Assembly (NCBI GenBank): GCA_025917655.1
Contig: CP084619.1
Coordinates: 2,461,001 to 2,525,000 of the forward strand
Reading direction: 5' to 3'
From: Chlorella sorokiniana
Taxonomy: Eukaryota > Chlorophyta > Trebouxiophyceae > Chlorellales > Chlorellaceae
DNA: 64,000 nucleotides
Position numbers and translations under genes: made by a program. This document shows positions 1-9,984 of the stretch, piece after piece; the stretch's first letter is position 1, and the number at the start of each line of letters is the position of its first letter. Under the pieces are notes generated by a model. The model searched no databases, had not been told where the DNA came from, and saw nothing but the letters and a program-made list of their open reading frames with translations.

Positions 1-1596
1 CTCCAGGTCATACACCTGCGGTGCGGAGCGGAAGGGGCAGGCGGTACAGGTGGGCGGCGCAGGCGAGAATGCGGCGCTGCAGCCAGGGAGCGGCAGCGCG
101 CATGCACCGGACGCCACACAGCAAGCAGTAAGAAAGAAAGGCCAAGGCAAGGCATCCACCTAGTCACAATCTAGAGAGAGCAGGCGGAATGGTTTCGGGG
201 CCCACCTTGCCAAAGGCCGCCTTCATGGACAGGTTCTTGGGGTTGCCCGCGTATACGCCGCTGCAGAAGGGCTCAATCAGCCGCTCAAACACCTCAGCGC
301 CCAGGTTGCGCCGCACAAACTCCTCCACGCTCTCCTCGCGCTCTGCAGCAGCGGGTGGCGGGCAGCACGCGGTAGGCGGCGGAGGGGCCAGCATGAGCGG
401 GCATGGGGGCGCCTTCCACCACCACAGCCAGGCCACTGCGGCGCGGCTGGCACCAGAGCGTCTCTGGCAGGGGCCCAGCGTGGGCGAGGGCTGCCCAGCG
501 CGCAAGCAGCAGCGGAACGGATGGGGCAGGCGCCAGCACGCACCGGGCATGGGCGCCTTGAAGCCCAGGGCGCCGAGGCCGGCGCGGATCTTGCCGCCGA
601 TGCTCATGAGGTCAAAGGTGAGGGCGTCAGGGCCGGAGGGGGTGGGGCGCAGCTTGCGGTCCCAGTAAACAAAGCGCGGGGCGGTGGGGTCTCCCAGCAC
701 CAGCTGGTCGGCCACGCCCGCGTCCACCTGCCCAAGCATGGCAAGGGGAGGGAGGGATGAGGGGGCGCCGGGGCCCTTGCAGGAGCGGCAAAGAGCTCCT
801 TGCCAGGCCGCAGGGTCGAGCCCGGCCGCACGCTGCCGCCATGGTGGCACGGAACAAAGCACCCCGACTCCCGCGCTCTTCAGGCGTTCAACGCACAGCG
901 GTCGCACTACGGCTGTCGGGCGCACCGCAGCCTGCAGGATGAAGTCGTTGGGCTGGAAAGAGTTGGGGCCCTCCTCCCACAGCAGCCCCTCGTCATCGTT
1001 TGCCACCGTTGTGATGTTGCCGCCCACGCGATCCCGCCCCTCCGTCACCAACACCTTCTGCAGTCCGTGCTGCGTGGTCAGCGCCTGCGCAGGGCGAGTG
1101 GGATGTATGCAAGGGATGAGCAGCGGGTGTGCAATGCAGGTGGCTTGGCAGCCGCAGTGCAGAGACATGCACATGGGGATGGGGGTTCCCAAACAGCACC
1201 CTTCTGTTTGCTGACCCGATTGCACTCTTAGGTGTAAACTTCACGCTGCAAGACACAGGGCCACTCCAGTGGCCACGGGCAAGGTGCTGCAAAGCAGCAG
1301 GCACGCACCTGGGCGGTGGTCAGGCCAGAGATGCCCGCACCCACGACCACGACGTCGTAGACGCTACCCTCATCACCAGCTCCTGCTGAACCGCTCCCAG
1401 CCCCGGTTTGCTGTGGAGGAGCGGCCTGGGCCGCCTGAACTCGGAGCTGCGCCCTGCGCTCCGCAGCACCTTGCTGACGCTGCTGCTTTGCCGCCAGTCG
1501 CAAGCCATTGTGCGACTTTGGGCTGCTGTAGGCAACGTGGCGACGTGTGGCCCGTGCCGTGCTGCAGGGTGCGCCCTGCAGTGCGGTGGTGGCCAT
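1..1596 (-). CDS. PPOX: Protoporphyrinogen IX oxidase, chloroplast type (C-terminus outside window)
   Basis: Flavoenzyme that oxidises protoporphyrinogen IX to protoporphyrin IX, the last step shared by heme and chlorophyll synthesis, at plastid membranes. ATG at 1596 opens an Arg/Ala/Gln-rich presequence of about 75 residues, then the FAD-binding motif VYDVVVVGAGISGLTTAQ. Later exons carry VLVTEGRDRVGGN (second FAD contact), WEEGPNSFQPND, LRPTPSGPDAL, and EEFVRRNLGAEVFERLIEPF-CSGVYAGNP near 345-206. A final exon fragment starts at 15 with VYDLE after a clean acceptor. At least five exons are visible; the C-terminal half lies off the left edge. Divergent from UTP23 with about 620 bp between the starts. 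The family call is strong because exon order and motifs match plant and algal PPOX. Confidence 0.93.
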
Positions 1597-2217
1597 GGCT
1601 GGCAAGGGGCTCTGTTCGGCGCTGTAACAAAAGAAAATGAGCTCAGCAAAACGAACTGACCATAATCGGGCTCTATTGGGAAGACTACAAATTGGTGATG
1701 AGCGGGCTCATCTTGGATAGCGTGGCGGGGGCTTGCCTGGCACTCGCAGCGGAAAGGAGTGATACAGATCTGCGAGCTGGTTCAACGCCTATCCTAAAAC
1801 GCATGTCATCAGCAAACAATTGTGCTCATTGGAACAAACATAATGTAGATAATACTGCGCACATGACGGAAGCCCCGAGGGTGTGCCTTGGCAGCATAAC
1901 AGAGGAGGCAGAGGAGGCCTTCAGGACAGCGAGCACACAGCAGGACTGAAGCATTGGCGCTTTGACCCGACGTGTATCCAGAACGTCCAACAATGCAATT
2001 ATGCAAAGGACCTTGGTAACAAGCCCATGCTGCATTTGGCCGCCGCAGCATAGAGCGGCCGGTGTACCTGAAGTACACCTGGACGCTTTGAAGTGTCCGT
2101 TTATCCAAGCTACATTTCCCACAGTATCTTAGCCGGTTTCACGACAATTTACGGACAGGGAACCCCTGTGAAGCTAGCCAGCTCTCGACTTGTCCGCCGC
2201 CGCAACGCTTGACACAC
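1597..2217. promoter_or_regulatory. Divergent intergenic region, PPOX / UTP23
   Basis: About 620 bp between two opposing start codons, with visibly lower GC than the flanking exons. It must hold both 5'UTRs and promoters. I see no clear TATA box or repeated motif. The open frames inside it look random. Confidence 0.45.
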
Positions 2218-3668
2218 ATGCGCCGCAAGAAGCAGAAGCACACACGGCGTACATTGCGATTCTACCGTATACAGTATGGGCATCGGCCGCCCTACAAAGT
2301 CTTGCTCGACGGCAACTTTGTGCACGCCCTGGAAGCCATGAAGTGAGCGTGCGCCGTATCTCAGGGCATGCGCGGTCTCACACAGCAGCTGGCTCTCACG
2401 CATGCGGACATGCACGTTTCAATGGCGGCGGCAGCAGTGGCGGCCCATTGCCACGACAACCCAACGACAGGAGTCTGCAAGCTCGTGCGCGTGGGCTGCA
2501 CTGCATGCAGGAAGGGCGAGAGCAAGGAGCTCATTGAGCGGCTGTTGGGGGACACGGTAAAGTGCTACACCACGCTGTGCGTTCAACGGGAGCTGAAGAA
2601 GCTTGGCAAGGAGTTTGCCGGTAGGCAGCTGCACGCCATGAGCCCACTGCAGCTCTTGCCAAATGAAGCGCCCATGCTGCAGCACTAGCTCTTGTACCAA
2701 AAGCTGAAACTGCACCCTACACCCCACTCCCCCAATCGCCCGCTTGACAGGCGCCCGTCAACTGCTGAAGCGCTACCCGCTGCACAAGTGTGGGCATGAC
2801 GACGGCAGCTGCTCCGCGGCCGAGTGTCTGCTGGCGCAGCTAGGTGCGGCGGCTTGCTCGTTGTCGCTGCAGCACGTTGATTGATGTGTATCATCTCTGA
2901 CTGCCCTGTCGCCACTTTTAGTGCTGCCTGCATGGGTGTACTGACCCGGCAGTAGTGCACACACGCCGACTGCGCCCCCTTTGCGTTGCTGCAGGGGAAA
3001 GGAACGACGACCACTTCTTTGTGGCAACCCAGGACAAGAGCATGCAGCGGCAGTGCATGGCAGTGGCCGGGGCGCCGTCATTTTCGCGTCGGTCAACGGC
3101 GTGCACCTGGAGACACCCTCTGCGCTGCAGAAGCAGCAGGCCAAGCAGGTGGGCGCAGGCTGGCTATGTCCGCTGCATGGATAGCTGGCCACGCTCAAGG
3201 CGCCGGTCCAGGAGTCCTTTAATTGGAAGCTAGGCTTGTAATTGACATTTGACCGTCTCCGTGCCGTGGCCTCACTGACGCTTGGCTGACTGATCTGCTC
3301 GATCCCTTGTGTATTCACTGTGCTTGCAGTTCGAGCAGCAGCACTTGCTGCCCAGCCAGGCAGAGCTGCAGTCAGAAGCTCTCAAGGAGGTGGCAGCAGC
3401 GCGACAGCTCGACAAGCCGCTCTTCCGTCGGAAAAAGGCAAAGGGGCCCAATCCCCTGTCTGTGATGCCCAAAAAGAAGCAGGACAAGCAGACGACGGCT
3501 TCAGCAGGAGGGCAGCAGCGCCAGCAGCGGCAGAGCGGTGGAGGAGACAGACAAACAGCAGCAGCAGCAGCAGCAGCAGCAGTAGCAGGCGATCAGCCAG
3601 CTGCCAAGCGCAAGCGTCCACGCCGGCGTGGCAAGAGCAGTGGCGACAATCCTGATGGCATTGAGTAG
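2218..3668 (+). CDS. UTP23: rRNA-processing protein UTP23 (PIN-like, small-subunit processome)
   Basis: Nucleolar PIN-like protein needed for early pre-18S processing and snR30/U17 release. Exon 1 (2218-2342) begins MRRKKQKHTRRTLRFYRIQY and continues GHRPPYKVLLDGNFVHA, the N-terminal signature. Exon 2 (2511-2620) has LLGDTVKCYTTLCVQRELK. Exon 3 (from 2751) carries the zinc ligands in LHKCGHDDGSC-SAAECL. Exon 4 has DDHFFVATQDKSMQRQC and then IFASVNGVHLETPSALQK. The last exon (from about 3330) holds the diagnostic RRKKAKGPNPLSVMPKKK followed by an alanine run and a basic tail. The frame changes by one missing base near 3069-3076 inside exon 4; both sides are conserved, so a consensus deletion is likelier than decay. 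Confidence 0.92.
3556..3582 (+). repeat. CAG/GCA trinucleotide run in UTP23 last exon
   Basis: About nine GCA/CAG units encode a short alanine tract between the KKK-rich segment and the basic C-terminus of UTP23. It is a coding microsatellite and likely to vary in length between strains. Confidence 0.8.
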
Positions 3669-3771
3669 CTGCCCTGCCCTTCTTATCATGGCAAGCAAAC
3701 AGGGGACTATGACATGAATTGCATGTGTTAATCATTAATGACAGCGCTTTGTTGAAATGACAGGCATCAAG

Positions 3772-5344
3772 TCACAAGTTATCAATCAGGCTGCTGCCTT
3801 GTCCTGCTTTTTTTCCCTTCTTCTTCTTCTTCTTCTTGTCGCCGTTGGCAGTAACAAGGGGCTCTTCTGCCTCTGCCGGCTTCCGCTTCTTATCTTTCTT
3901 TACCTTATGTTTTTTCTGCTGGCCATCGCCGTTGAGCTTCTCTGCTGCTGCCTCTCCCGCTGGCTGTGCGTCAACAGGCTGGTCTGCTGCCTCTGCCTTG
4001 CGCATCTTTTCCTTCTTGTCTTTCTTTTGCTTCTTTCCTGCATTCGTAGGCAGGGAACGCTTGTAAGGCGCTGCAGCAATTTTTCAACAGATTTAAGCAC
4101 CGCACGCTGCATTAGGAACCTCACCATTCTCTGCACTGTCTGCAGCTGTCAGCTCTGTCTCGTCATTCTGCTTCTGCACAGGCAGCACACCCACAGCGTC
4201 ACAAAAGCACATTGCAACGACAGTTCCATCTGTTTGGAAGAAAAACCCAGTGCCCGGCCAACCACAAGTGCAGTTGATTGACCAGTCACTCACTCTCTTT
4301 TTTGCCTTCTTTTCTTTCTTCCCTTCGTTCCCGACACTCAGCTCTGCTGCCACCTCAGCCACTGCCTGTGCATCAGCAGGTTCCTCTGCTGCCTCTGCCT
4401 TGCGCTTCTTTTCCTTCTTCTTCTCCTTCTTCCCCTTTTTCTTATGTTCCTTATCTGTCTCGCCCACATGATGAGATGCGCCGTTGGCCTGCTCGGCTAG
4501 CTCAGCCGGCTGCTGTTCCTGGCTGGTTGGGGCAGCACCGTCATCTCCAGTCTGCTGCTGCTCCGCTGTCTGCCCTTGCTGCTGCTGTCCGCCGTTCTTA
4601 GCTGCCAGCGCCGCCTTGGCCTGTGTAGCACCGCAGAAACCACAACTAATAGGGCATCAACAACCCACAACAAATTTTGCTTTCACGCTGACCCAAGTAC
4701 ACGGAAGTGGACTGAAGCAGTGCTGGTGGCTCACCCGGCGCTTGTGCTTGCTGCCAGCTGCATGGCCCAGCAGCGTGTCCTTGCTGGTGCAGGTCACGTT
4801 GCAGATGGAGCACTTCCAAGGGGGCGGGTGGACAGAAACTCCAGCCCTTCAGCCTGTCCTGCTGGGCGAGATGGAAGGACATGAGAATGTCTTGGGGTTC
4901 AGCATGAGCGTGGTCAAGCCATCCAATGCCTCCTCAGCTGGAATGCCCGGCAGCCTCTCAACCGCCTGGCTCACCATCCTGCCCCGGCTTGGCAGTGCCA
5001 TTTGCGGCAAAACCGCTGGCTGCATAGCCGCCCGGCTTGGTGGCACCCAGAGCATACTTCTCATGCTCTGTCACGCATTGAGTGTGGCTCTGCATGGCAG
5101 CACGCGGAGCACACCACCCTTTAAGATGCAGAAAGGATGGTGGGCCGCAGGACAGCTGCGAAAAACGTAAGATGGCATGGTTCCTGCACAGTCCCTTGCA
5201 TCTTGCCTGCACAGTGTGCCGGTCAAAGGTAGCAGAGCAGTCTATACAGGTGAACTTGCTGGCGCTGCACTGATGGCAATGCTGCGTAATCTTGGGCTTC
5301 TTGATTGAATCGCCACAGTCGTCGCAATAAAACCACGGCTGCAT
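3772..5344 (-). CDS. LYAR: LYAR-like nucleolar zinc-finger protein
   Basis: Nucleolar C2HC zinc-finger protein of the LYAR family, linked to pre-rRNA processing and growth. Exon 1 (5344-5207) starts MQPWFYCDDCGDSIKKPKI and holds CSASKFTCIDCSATFDRHTVQ. Exon 2 (from 5099) continues SHTQCVTEHEKYALGATKPG, the strongly conserved plant LYAR block. A later exon, near 4828-4737, encodes a C2H2 finger, PPPWKCSICNVTCTSKDTLL then GHAAGSKHKRR. The C-terminus is two Lys-rich tandem blocks (KKKGKKEKKKEKKRK; KKHKVKKDKKRKPAEAEE) ending KKAGQGSSLIDNL. Intron 1 uses a GC donor (see findings). It converges with UTP23, with only 103 bp between stop codons. Confidence 0.88.
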
Positions 5345-5774
5345 GCAGAATTAATGCATGTTTCCTTCTGACATCGACATTTCCTACACAGCACTGGACG
5401 TCAAGGCAGCAGGGGCAGCAGCCAAGCCCTCGCAGGCGGTGGCGGCGGCGGCGACACCACCATGCATTGCATGCCCCGAACGCGACCGGCAACAAAGACG
5501 CTCCGGGTGCATATCGCACCATACCAGACTTCTGCCGCTCACCATTGTGTGCTATCAGCCTCGATACGTACGCAGCGAAGCGAACTTTAAGCGGCGGCGG
5601 GGCACTCGATGGTGAAGCCAAATAAGCCTGCAGTCCTTCCAGATTGTACCCTAATGTTGCACATTCAAACTCGTCTCTAGAACATGCACCGTTCCTGTAG
5701 TGTGCAGGTACAACAGCGTCACATGCGAACACACCGGCTGCACCGTTGAGGGAAGTCAGCTACATGGCAAAACA
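5345..5774. other. Intergenic region between LYAR start and next gene's end
   Basis: About 430 bp holding the LYAR promoter and 5'UTR and the 3'UTR of the unrecognised gene upstream; both are transcribed leftward. I see no convincing gene or motif. Confidence 0.4.
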
Positions 5775-8039
5775 TCAAACAAAAGTTCCGTTGCCCGCGT
5801 TTGCGCTGTTACCCAGCACGGACGCTACATCGCTCAGCGATGGGTTTGGCGGTGCGGGCGTTGGCGGCGCATCAGGGCTGCTGCTGCCACCGTCCGCGGG
5901 GCTGAACAACAGAGAAAGCTGCTGGAGCAGGCCAGGCTGCGGCGCCTGAAGTGGCCTGGGCAGCTGCAGCACTACAAAGTCTGGGTGCTGGGCTGCAAAA
6001 GCATCCAGGCAGTCCATGAGCGTGTTCAGCTGCGTCTGACTCAGCACCGCTGTGCGTGCCGGCGCTTCCGCCGCCGCCTTCTGCTCCCGTTGCAGCTGCC
6101 GCCTAGATTCTCCATGCATGCCTTCAGCATTGACCCGCAGCCGGTAGGTTCCCTCACATGCTGGTGCCGGCGACTGGTTCCAGCTGCGCAGCCAGCTGCC
6201 ACTGTCGCTGCGTGCCTGCTGGGGGCAGCGCTGCAGCTGGATGCGGCCATCCGAGGGGAACCAGGCGTGGGGACTGAAGCCATGCTCCTCCTCAAAGTCT
6301 TGCATGCCCGCAAGCAAGTACACCAGTACCCGCAGGTCGGTGCTGCTGCCGCCAAACTCAAAGCCGCACTCGCCGTTGCCACCGCTGCTGCTGCTGGTGC
6401 CACTGCCATTGGCCGCCGTGCCCACACCGTCCTCTGCCTGCTGCGAAACCCCTGCTCTTGCGAGCCGTGCAGCGTGCAGGTGAAGGAGCAGGAAGGGTCC
6501 AGCCGCAGGAAAGCCCAGGCCGCCGCCTCCAGCCCTTGCTGCAGCTGCGGCTCCGGCGTGGCCGCCAGCCGTCCCAGAGCCAGGTTGCCTGCTAGCAGGC
6601 CATAGGCACGCAGGGCTTGAGGATCCTCCCGTACCTGCAGCAGGAGAGCAGCAAGTTTCAATCCGGCACGAGATTCCGTGAGGATGGCGTCGTACGGCAT
6701 GCATTCTGAGGCAGCAGAAGCAGGACGTCAAGCACTCGCCCAGTCCCGCTCCGTCATAGCAGCACCTTGCGCAGCAGCTCCCTGCCCGCTGGCGGCGCTA
6801 CCGTGATTCGCAATTCCTGCCGCATCGGCAGGCCGTCGGGAGTCAAGCAGGAAAGCGCAAAGCAGGCCTCCAGCTTGCCCGTGCCTGTGGGGGCAAGCGA
6901 CGCTGCACTGGTGCCGCTGCTGCCACTGCCTGCGTCTTGCTGCTGCTGCTGAACCTGCTGCTGCTGCTGGGACTGCTGCTGCCTGTGCTGCTCCAGCTGC
7001 CAGGCGATGACTGCGTCCCGCATGCGCCTCAGCCAGACCTGCCACTCCGGCAGCGCCACGAGCTCTGAGGGCAGGTCGAAGCCGAGTCGTGGCACCGCCT
7101 TGCGCCCTGGCGCGATGTTGCGGCGCCAGCTGGCCTGGCCCGGGCGCCCACCGGCAGTGGCCAGGCTGGCCCAGCTCGCCACCCCCGACTGGCTGGCCCA
7201 CGGCCTCTGGAGCACCATGTTGCGCGCCTTGAGCCGCGCTGCCACCTGCACAAGCTCCTCCTCCAGCTCAGCCCACTACGGAAGGGAGGGTGGGGCGTTG
7301 AGGCGGGTTGATCCCAGCCACCGGCCAGGTGCAGGCGCCCTGGTTGTGTGCAAGGCAAGGCAAACACCGTGCTCCAAAACAGGGTGAGGCGTTGAGTGCC
7401 GGAGTGAAAGGTCTCAGAAGCCGCCGCCCCCCTCAAGCCTCTCACCAGGTCAGGCGCCACGCGGCTGCACAGCGCCTGCAGCGCCCCAAAGCCCAGCAGC
7501 GACATGGCTGCTCCCTGGCTGCGTCGCGCCTGCATGCCGTCGTACTGCATCAGCACTGCAGGAGGGGCACACGGGCTTGCTTGGTTTGAAGGCGAAGCGC
7601 TTGCTGGCTATCCATGGCGACCTTGCCTTACATCCTGCAGCTGCAGTGCACATGTGGGCGCAGGGAACGGAGCTCAACAGAATCAGGATGTGACGGCGCC
7701 TCCCATGCTCACTCTCTGGCTGCAACACTCCGGGGAGCTCCTGCCTCGCTGTTGCCACCGCTGCATCCAGCACATCCTGCCGCTTGCGCAGGTTGACCAG
7801 AGCGGCCGCGATGGCAGCCGCCGTCAACTGATCCCGAACATCTGCAGGAAGTCACACACAGGATGGTTGCTGGAGCTTGGCAAACAGGAGATTGGTGGAG
7901 CACAACAACGTCCAGGTGCCCCCTCAGCATCCTCCACAGCAAACTTACTCGACACAACGCCCCGCCCACGCAGGGTGCACCAGCCTGACACCGTGAACGT
8001 AAACTCTAGATTGACATGGAGCTCAGGCATAGCCTGCTG
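5775..8039 (-). CDS. Unrecognised multi-exon protein
   Basis: Not recognised. Likely start 8039, MPELHVNLEFTFTVSGWCTL; exon 1 ends at a GTAAGT donor (7948-7943) and joins VRDQLTAAAIAAALVNLRKR in exon 2 after a CTGCAG acceptor at 7842. Then come LMQYDGMQARRSQGAAMSLL, a long exon (about 7277-6757) with WAELEEELVQVAARLKARN, IAPGRKAVPRLGFDLPSELV and a Gln-rich run, then VREDPQALRAYGLLAGN. The end carries DLRVLVYLLAGMQDFEEEHG and DFVVLQLPRPLQAPQPGLL, closing with a Ser/Pro-rich tail. No transmembrane segment or known catalytic motif is visible. The frame shifts near 6480, compatible with one missing base. Exon logic and composition support a real gene; the start could lie further upstream (for example 8269). 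Confidence 0.65.
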
Positions 8040-8948
8040 CTCAGGGCCTGGCAGGGGTGCTGCAGGAGGAGGGGTGCCGGACGCAAAGCGGCGGCAGCAA
8101 CAGGGGCTCTCAAACGGCAGCGCTGCCTGGGCCGCGCCGCCCCTTGTTGGGCAACGCAACGTGGATGTGTTGCGGGTAAGGGACGTGGATGCGCAGGGGC
8201 CGGGTGGCTGCGAAGGACACGCTCAGCTCTGTGCGTGCGGAGACCCCTTGAGGCCGGCATACTGCTCATGATGGCGCCTGGGACATATGCATGCGCTCAT
8301 GAGTGGAGACAGCCCCAAGCCTGCCAATGAAAGGCTCTGCCCCGCTGCATGCTGCGCCGAGCCACAGCAGCGGAAGCACATAATGCCTCCCAATGTTTGA
8401 CGGTGGTCATCTCAAGCCCACCTGGTGTTACATACTTCATTTGATGGCAGAATGGTATACATGCACATAGACAGACCCAGGAATCATGACCAATCAGACC
8501 AATCAGACCGCCCCCAGTCCGTTTCGCATCCATATGCCAATACCCCAGTTCTGCCCATTCACCCTCAACGGCGTAGCTGTCTGGCTTGAGTCAGAGGACT
8601 TGCTAGCTAGCGCATGCACGGCAGGCGGTTTCCTGCGCGGCTGCAAGTGGCGCTAGATTGCTGAGCTGCATTGTAATGGAGGCTCAGCGGGTGTTGACCA
8701 GGTCAGGGCTGAGCGGGGATTCAGGGCGTCGTGCTGCGTTCGTGGTTGCTGTCTTGGTATGGCCTGGCTGATGGCCTGAGTCCTTTGCCGCCCAGTGCCG
8801 CCTTCATCGCTGGCTAGGCCCCGCTGCTCTGTGCTCCATCGTCGTCGTTCGGACGAGTCACTGCTCAGTGTGTTGACGGCGATGTCAAACAGCCTATACG
8901 CTGTAAAGGCTTCTGGAGGCGTTGCCAGGCTCATGTGCAGGGTAAAAA
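8040..8948. other. Intergenic region with tandem CCAAT boxes
   Basis: About 900 bp between the small RING gene's stop and the start of the unrecognised gene. It holds the first gene's 3'UTR and the second's promoter, possibly also an N-terminal exon. The only clear motif is the tandem CCAATCAG pair at 8489-8506. Confidence 0.4.
8489..8506 (+). promoter_or_regulatory. Tandem CCAATCAG boxes
   Basis: ACCAATCAG occurs twice back to back, nine bases apart. CCAAT is the NF-Y core and works in either orientation. It lies about 450 bp upstream of the presumed start (8039, minus strand) of the unrecognised gene. Regulatory function is inference from motif and position only. Confidence 0.35.
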
Positions 8949-9254
8949 TCACGCAGCGCCAACTAGCTCCCGGCACATGACACACCGTGGTGCCCGCAGG
9001 TTGGAACAGCACCACTTGTCCCAGCACCTGCGGTGCACCCCGTTCCTGCACACGCCACACACGAAGAGCACGCCGATGCCCAGCGACTCCTTGCACACCG
9101 GGCAGTCGGCGGACTGGTCACGCGGCTCTGGCTGTGGCGGTGGGTGTGCTGTGTTGTCCCGGCTGCGGTAGGGAAAGATGCTGACCTTTGGAACTAGCTC
9201 ATCGTAATTATCATCATCATAATCAAGCTGGAGATCTGCCGACATTGGGAGCAT
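8949..9254 (-). CDS. Small RING-variant zinc-finger protein, 101 aa
   Basis: Single-exon gene. The N-terminus is acidic (LDYDDDNYDELVPKVS), then a cysteine-rich finger begins CPVCKESLG, continues VLFVCGVCRNGVHRRCW and ends RAPRCVMCRELVGAA. The spacing C-x2-C, C-x2-C-x4-H-x2-C, C-x2-C resembles RING or PHD-like E3 domains, though the loop between the first two pairs is short. A ubiquitin-ligase or protein-binding role is inferred. The sequence has two possible starts (9254 and 9245). I do not recognise a named orthologue. Its short length, lone finger and lack of introns set it apart from the neighbours. Confidence 0.72.
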   Translation of the reverse strand: MLPMSADLQLDYDDDNYDELVPKVSIFPYRSRDNTAHPPPQPEPRDQSADCPVCKESLGIGVLFVCGVCRNGVHRRCWDKWCCSNLRAPRCVMCRELVGAA

Positions 9255-9984
9255 GATGCCAGTTCCATCACTCTCTTAAGCCCTGCTGCACACCAGCAGT
9301 ATCCCAGCCCAATCGACGAGCTGAATCTTAAAAGTCTCGTCTTAAAAGTCTCTTGAAGCCAAATGATCAGCAATCAATCTCACCTATTCCAAAACGGTTC
9401 TACCTCTAGCACAGTCTGGGGGTTCCTACCAGAGGCCTGGACCATCGCTTTCCCGACTGCCGGCAGCGCAGGCCGAGTGCCATGCTCGGTTTCCCGCCTG
9501 TGGCGTTGCCCAGCGCTTTAACACAGCCTTCGCCTCCCGTCAGAGAAGCGTGCAGCTGCGTGCACTGCCTCAGTCGGGACAAGATCGTAAACGGTCTCGG
9601 TAGGCCAGCTTGTGAAAGTAGCAAATCCGTGTGCCACCCTCCCAATTGGGATTACAGAGTTGCCTCCGGGTATAAGCAGGGCCGTCATTGAGAATGATCG
9701 ATATATATACGGGCATATGAAATGTAAGCACATGTTATGGGATGCAGACAGCCGCCACATCGACAGCTGTGTGCACAATCCTTCATTCTCCTTTGCCGAT
9801 CATATTTCTTAGAGGTTGCGAATAGTAATGGAGGGCTTCGAAACAGGCAGGCGCACGACGCGCTGGACGGCGGTCACTGCACTCCTGTTCAGCTTTGTTT
9901 GAGCCTGTAAGGCAATTCGAACTCGCCCTCAAACCCACAAACCATCACCGCTGAAGGAGAGCAACAAAAAGAAGAAGGCACCGC
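9255..9984. other. Intergenic region, GR 3' side / small RING gene promoter
   Basis: About 730 bp, relatively AT-rich in the middle (an ATATATATA stretch near 9700). It holds the 3'UTR of glutathione reductase and the promoter of the small RING gene, both leftward. No supported gene. Confidence 0.4.

Noticed and set aside
3757-4281. Leu/Cys-rich plus-strand frame that looks like a multi-span membrane protein
   Set aside because: It is the antisense of the Lys-rich LYAR tail; AAG/AAA codons read backwards as CTT/TTT give false hydrophobic runs.
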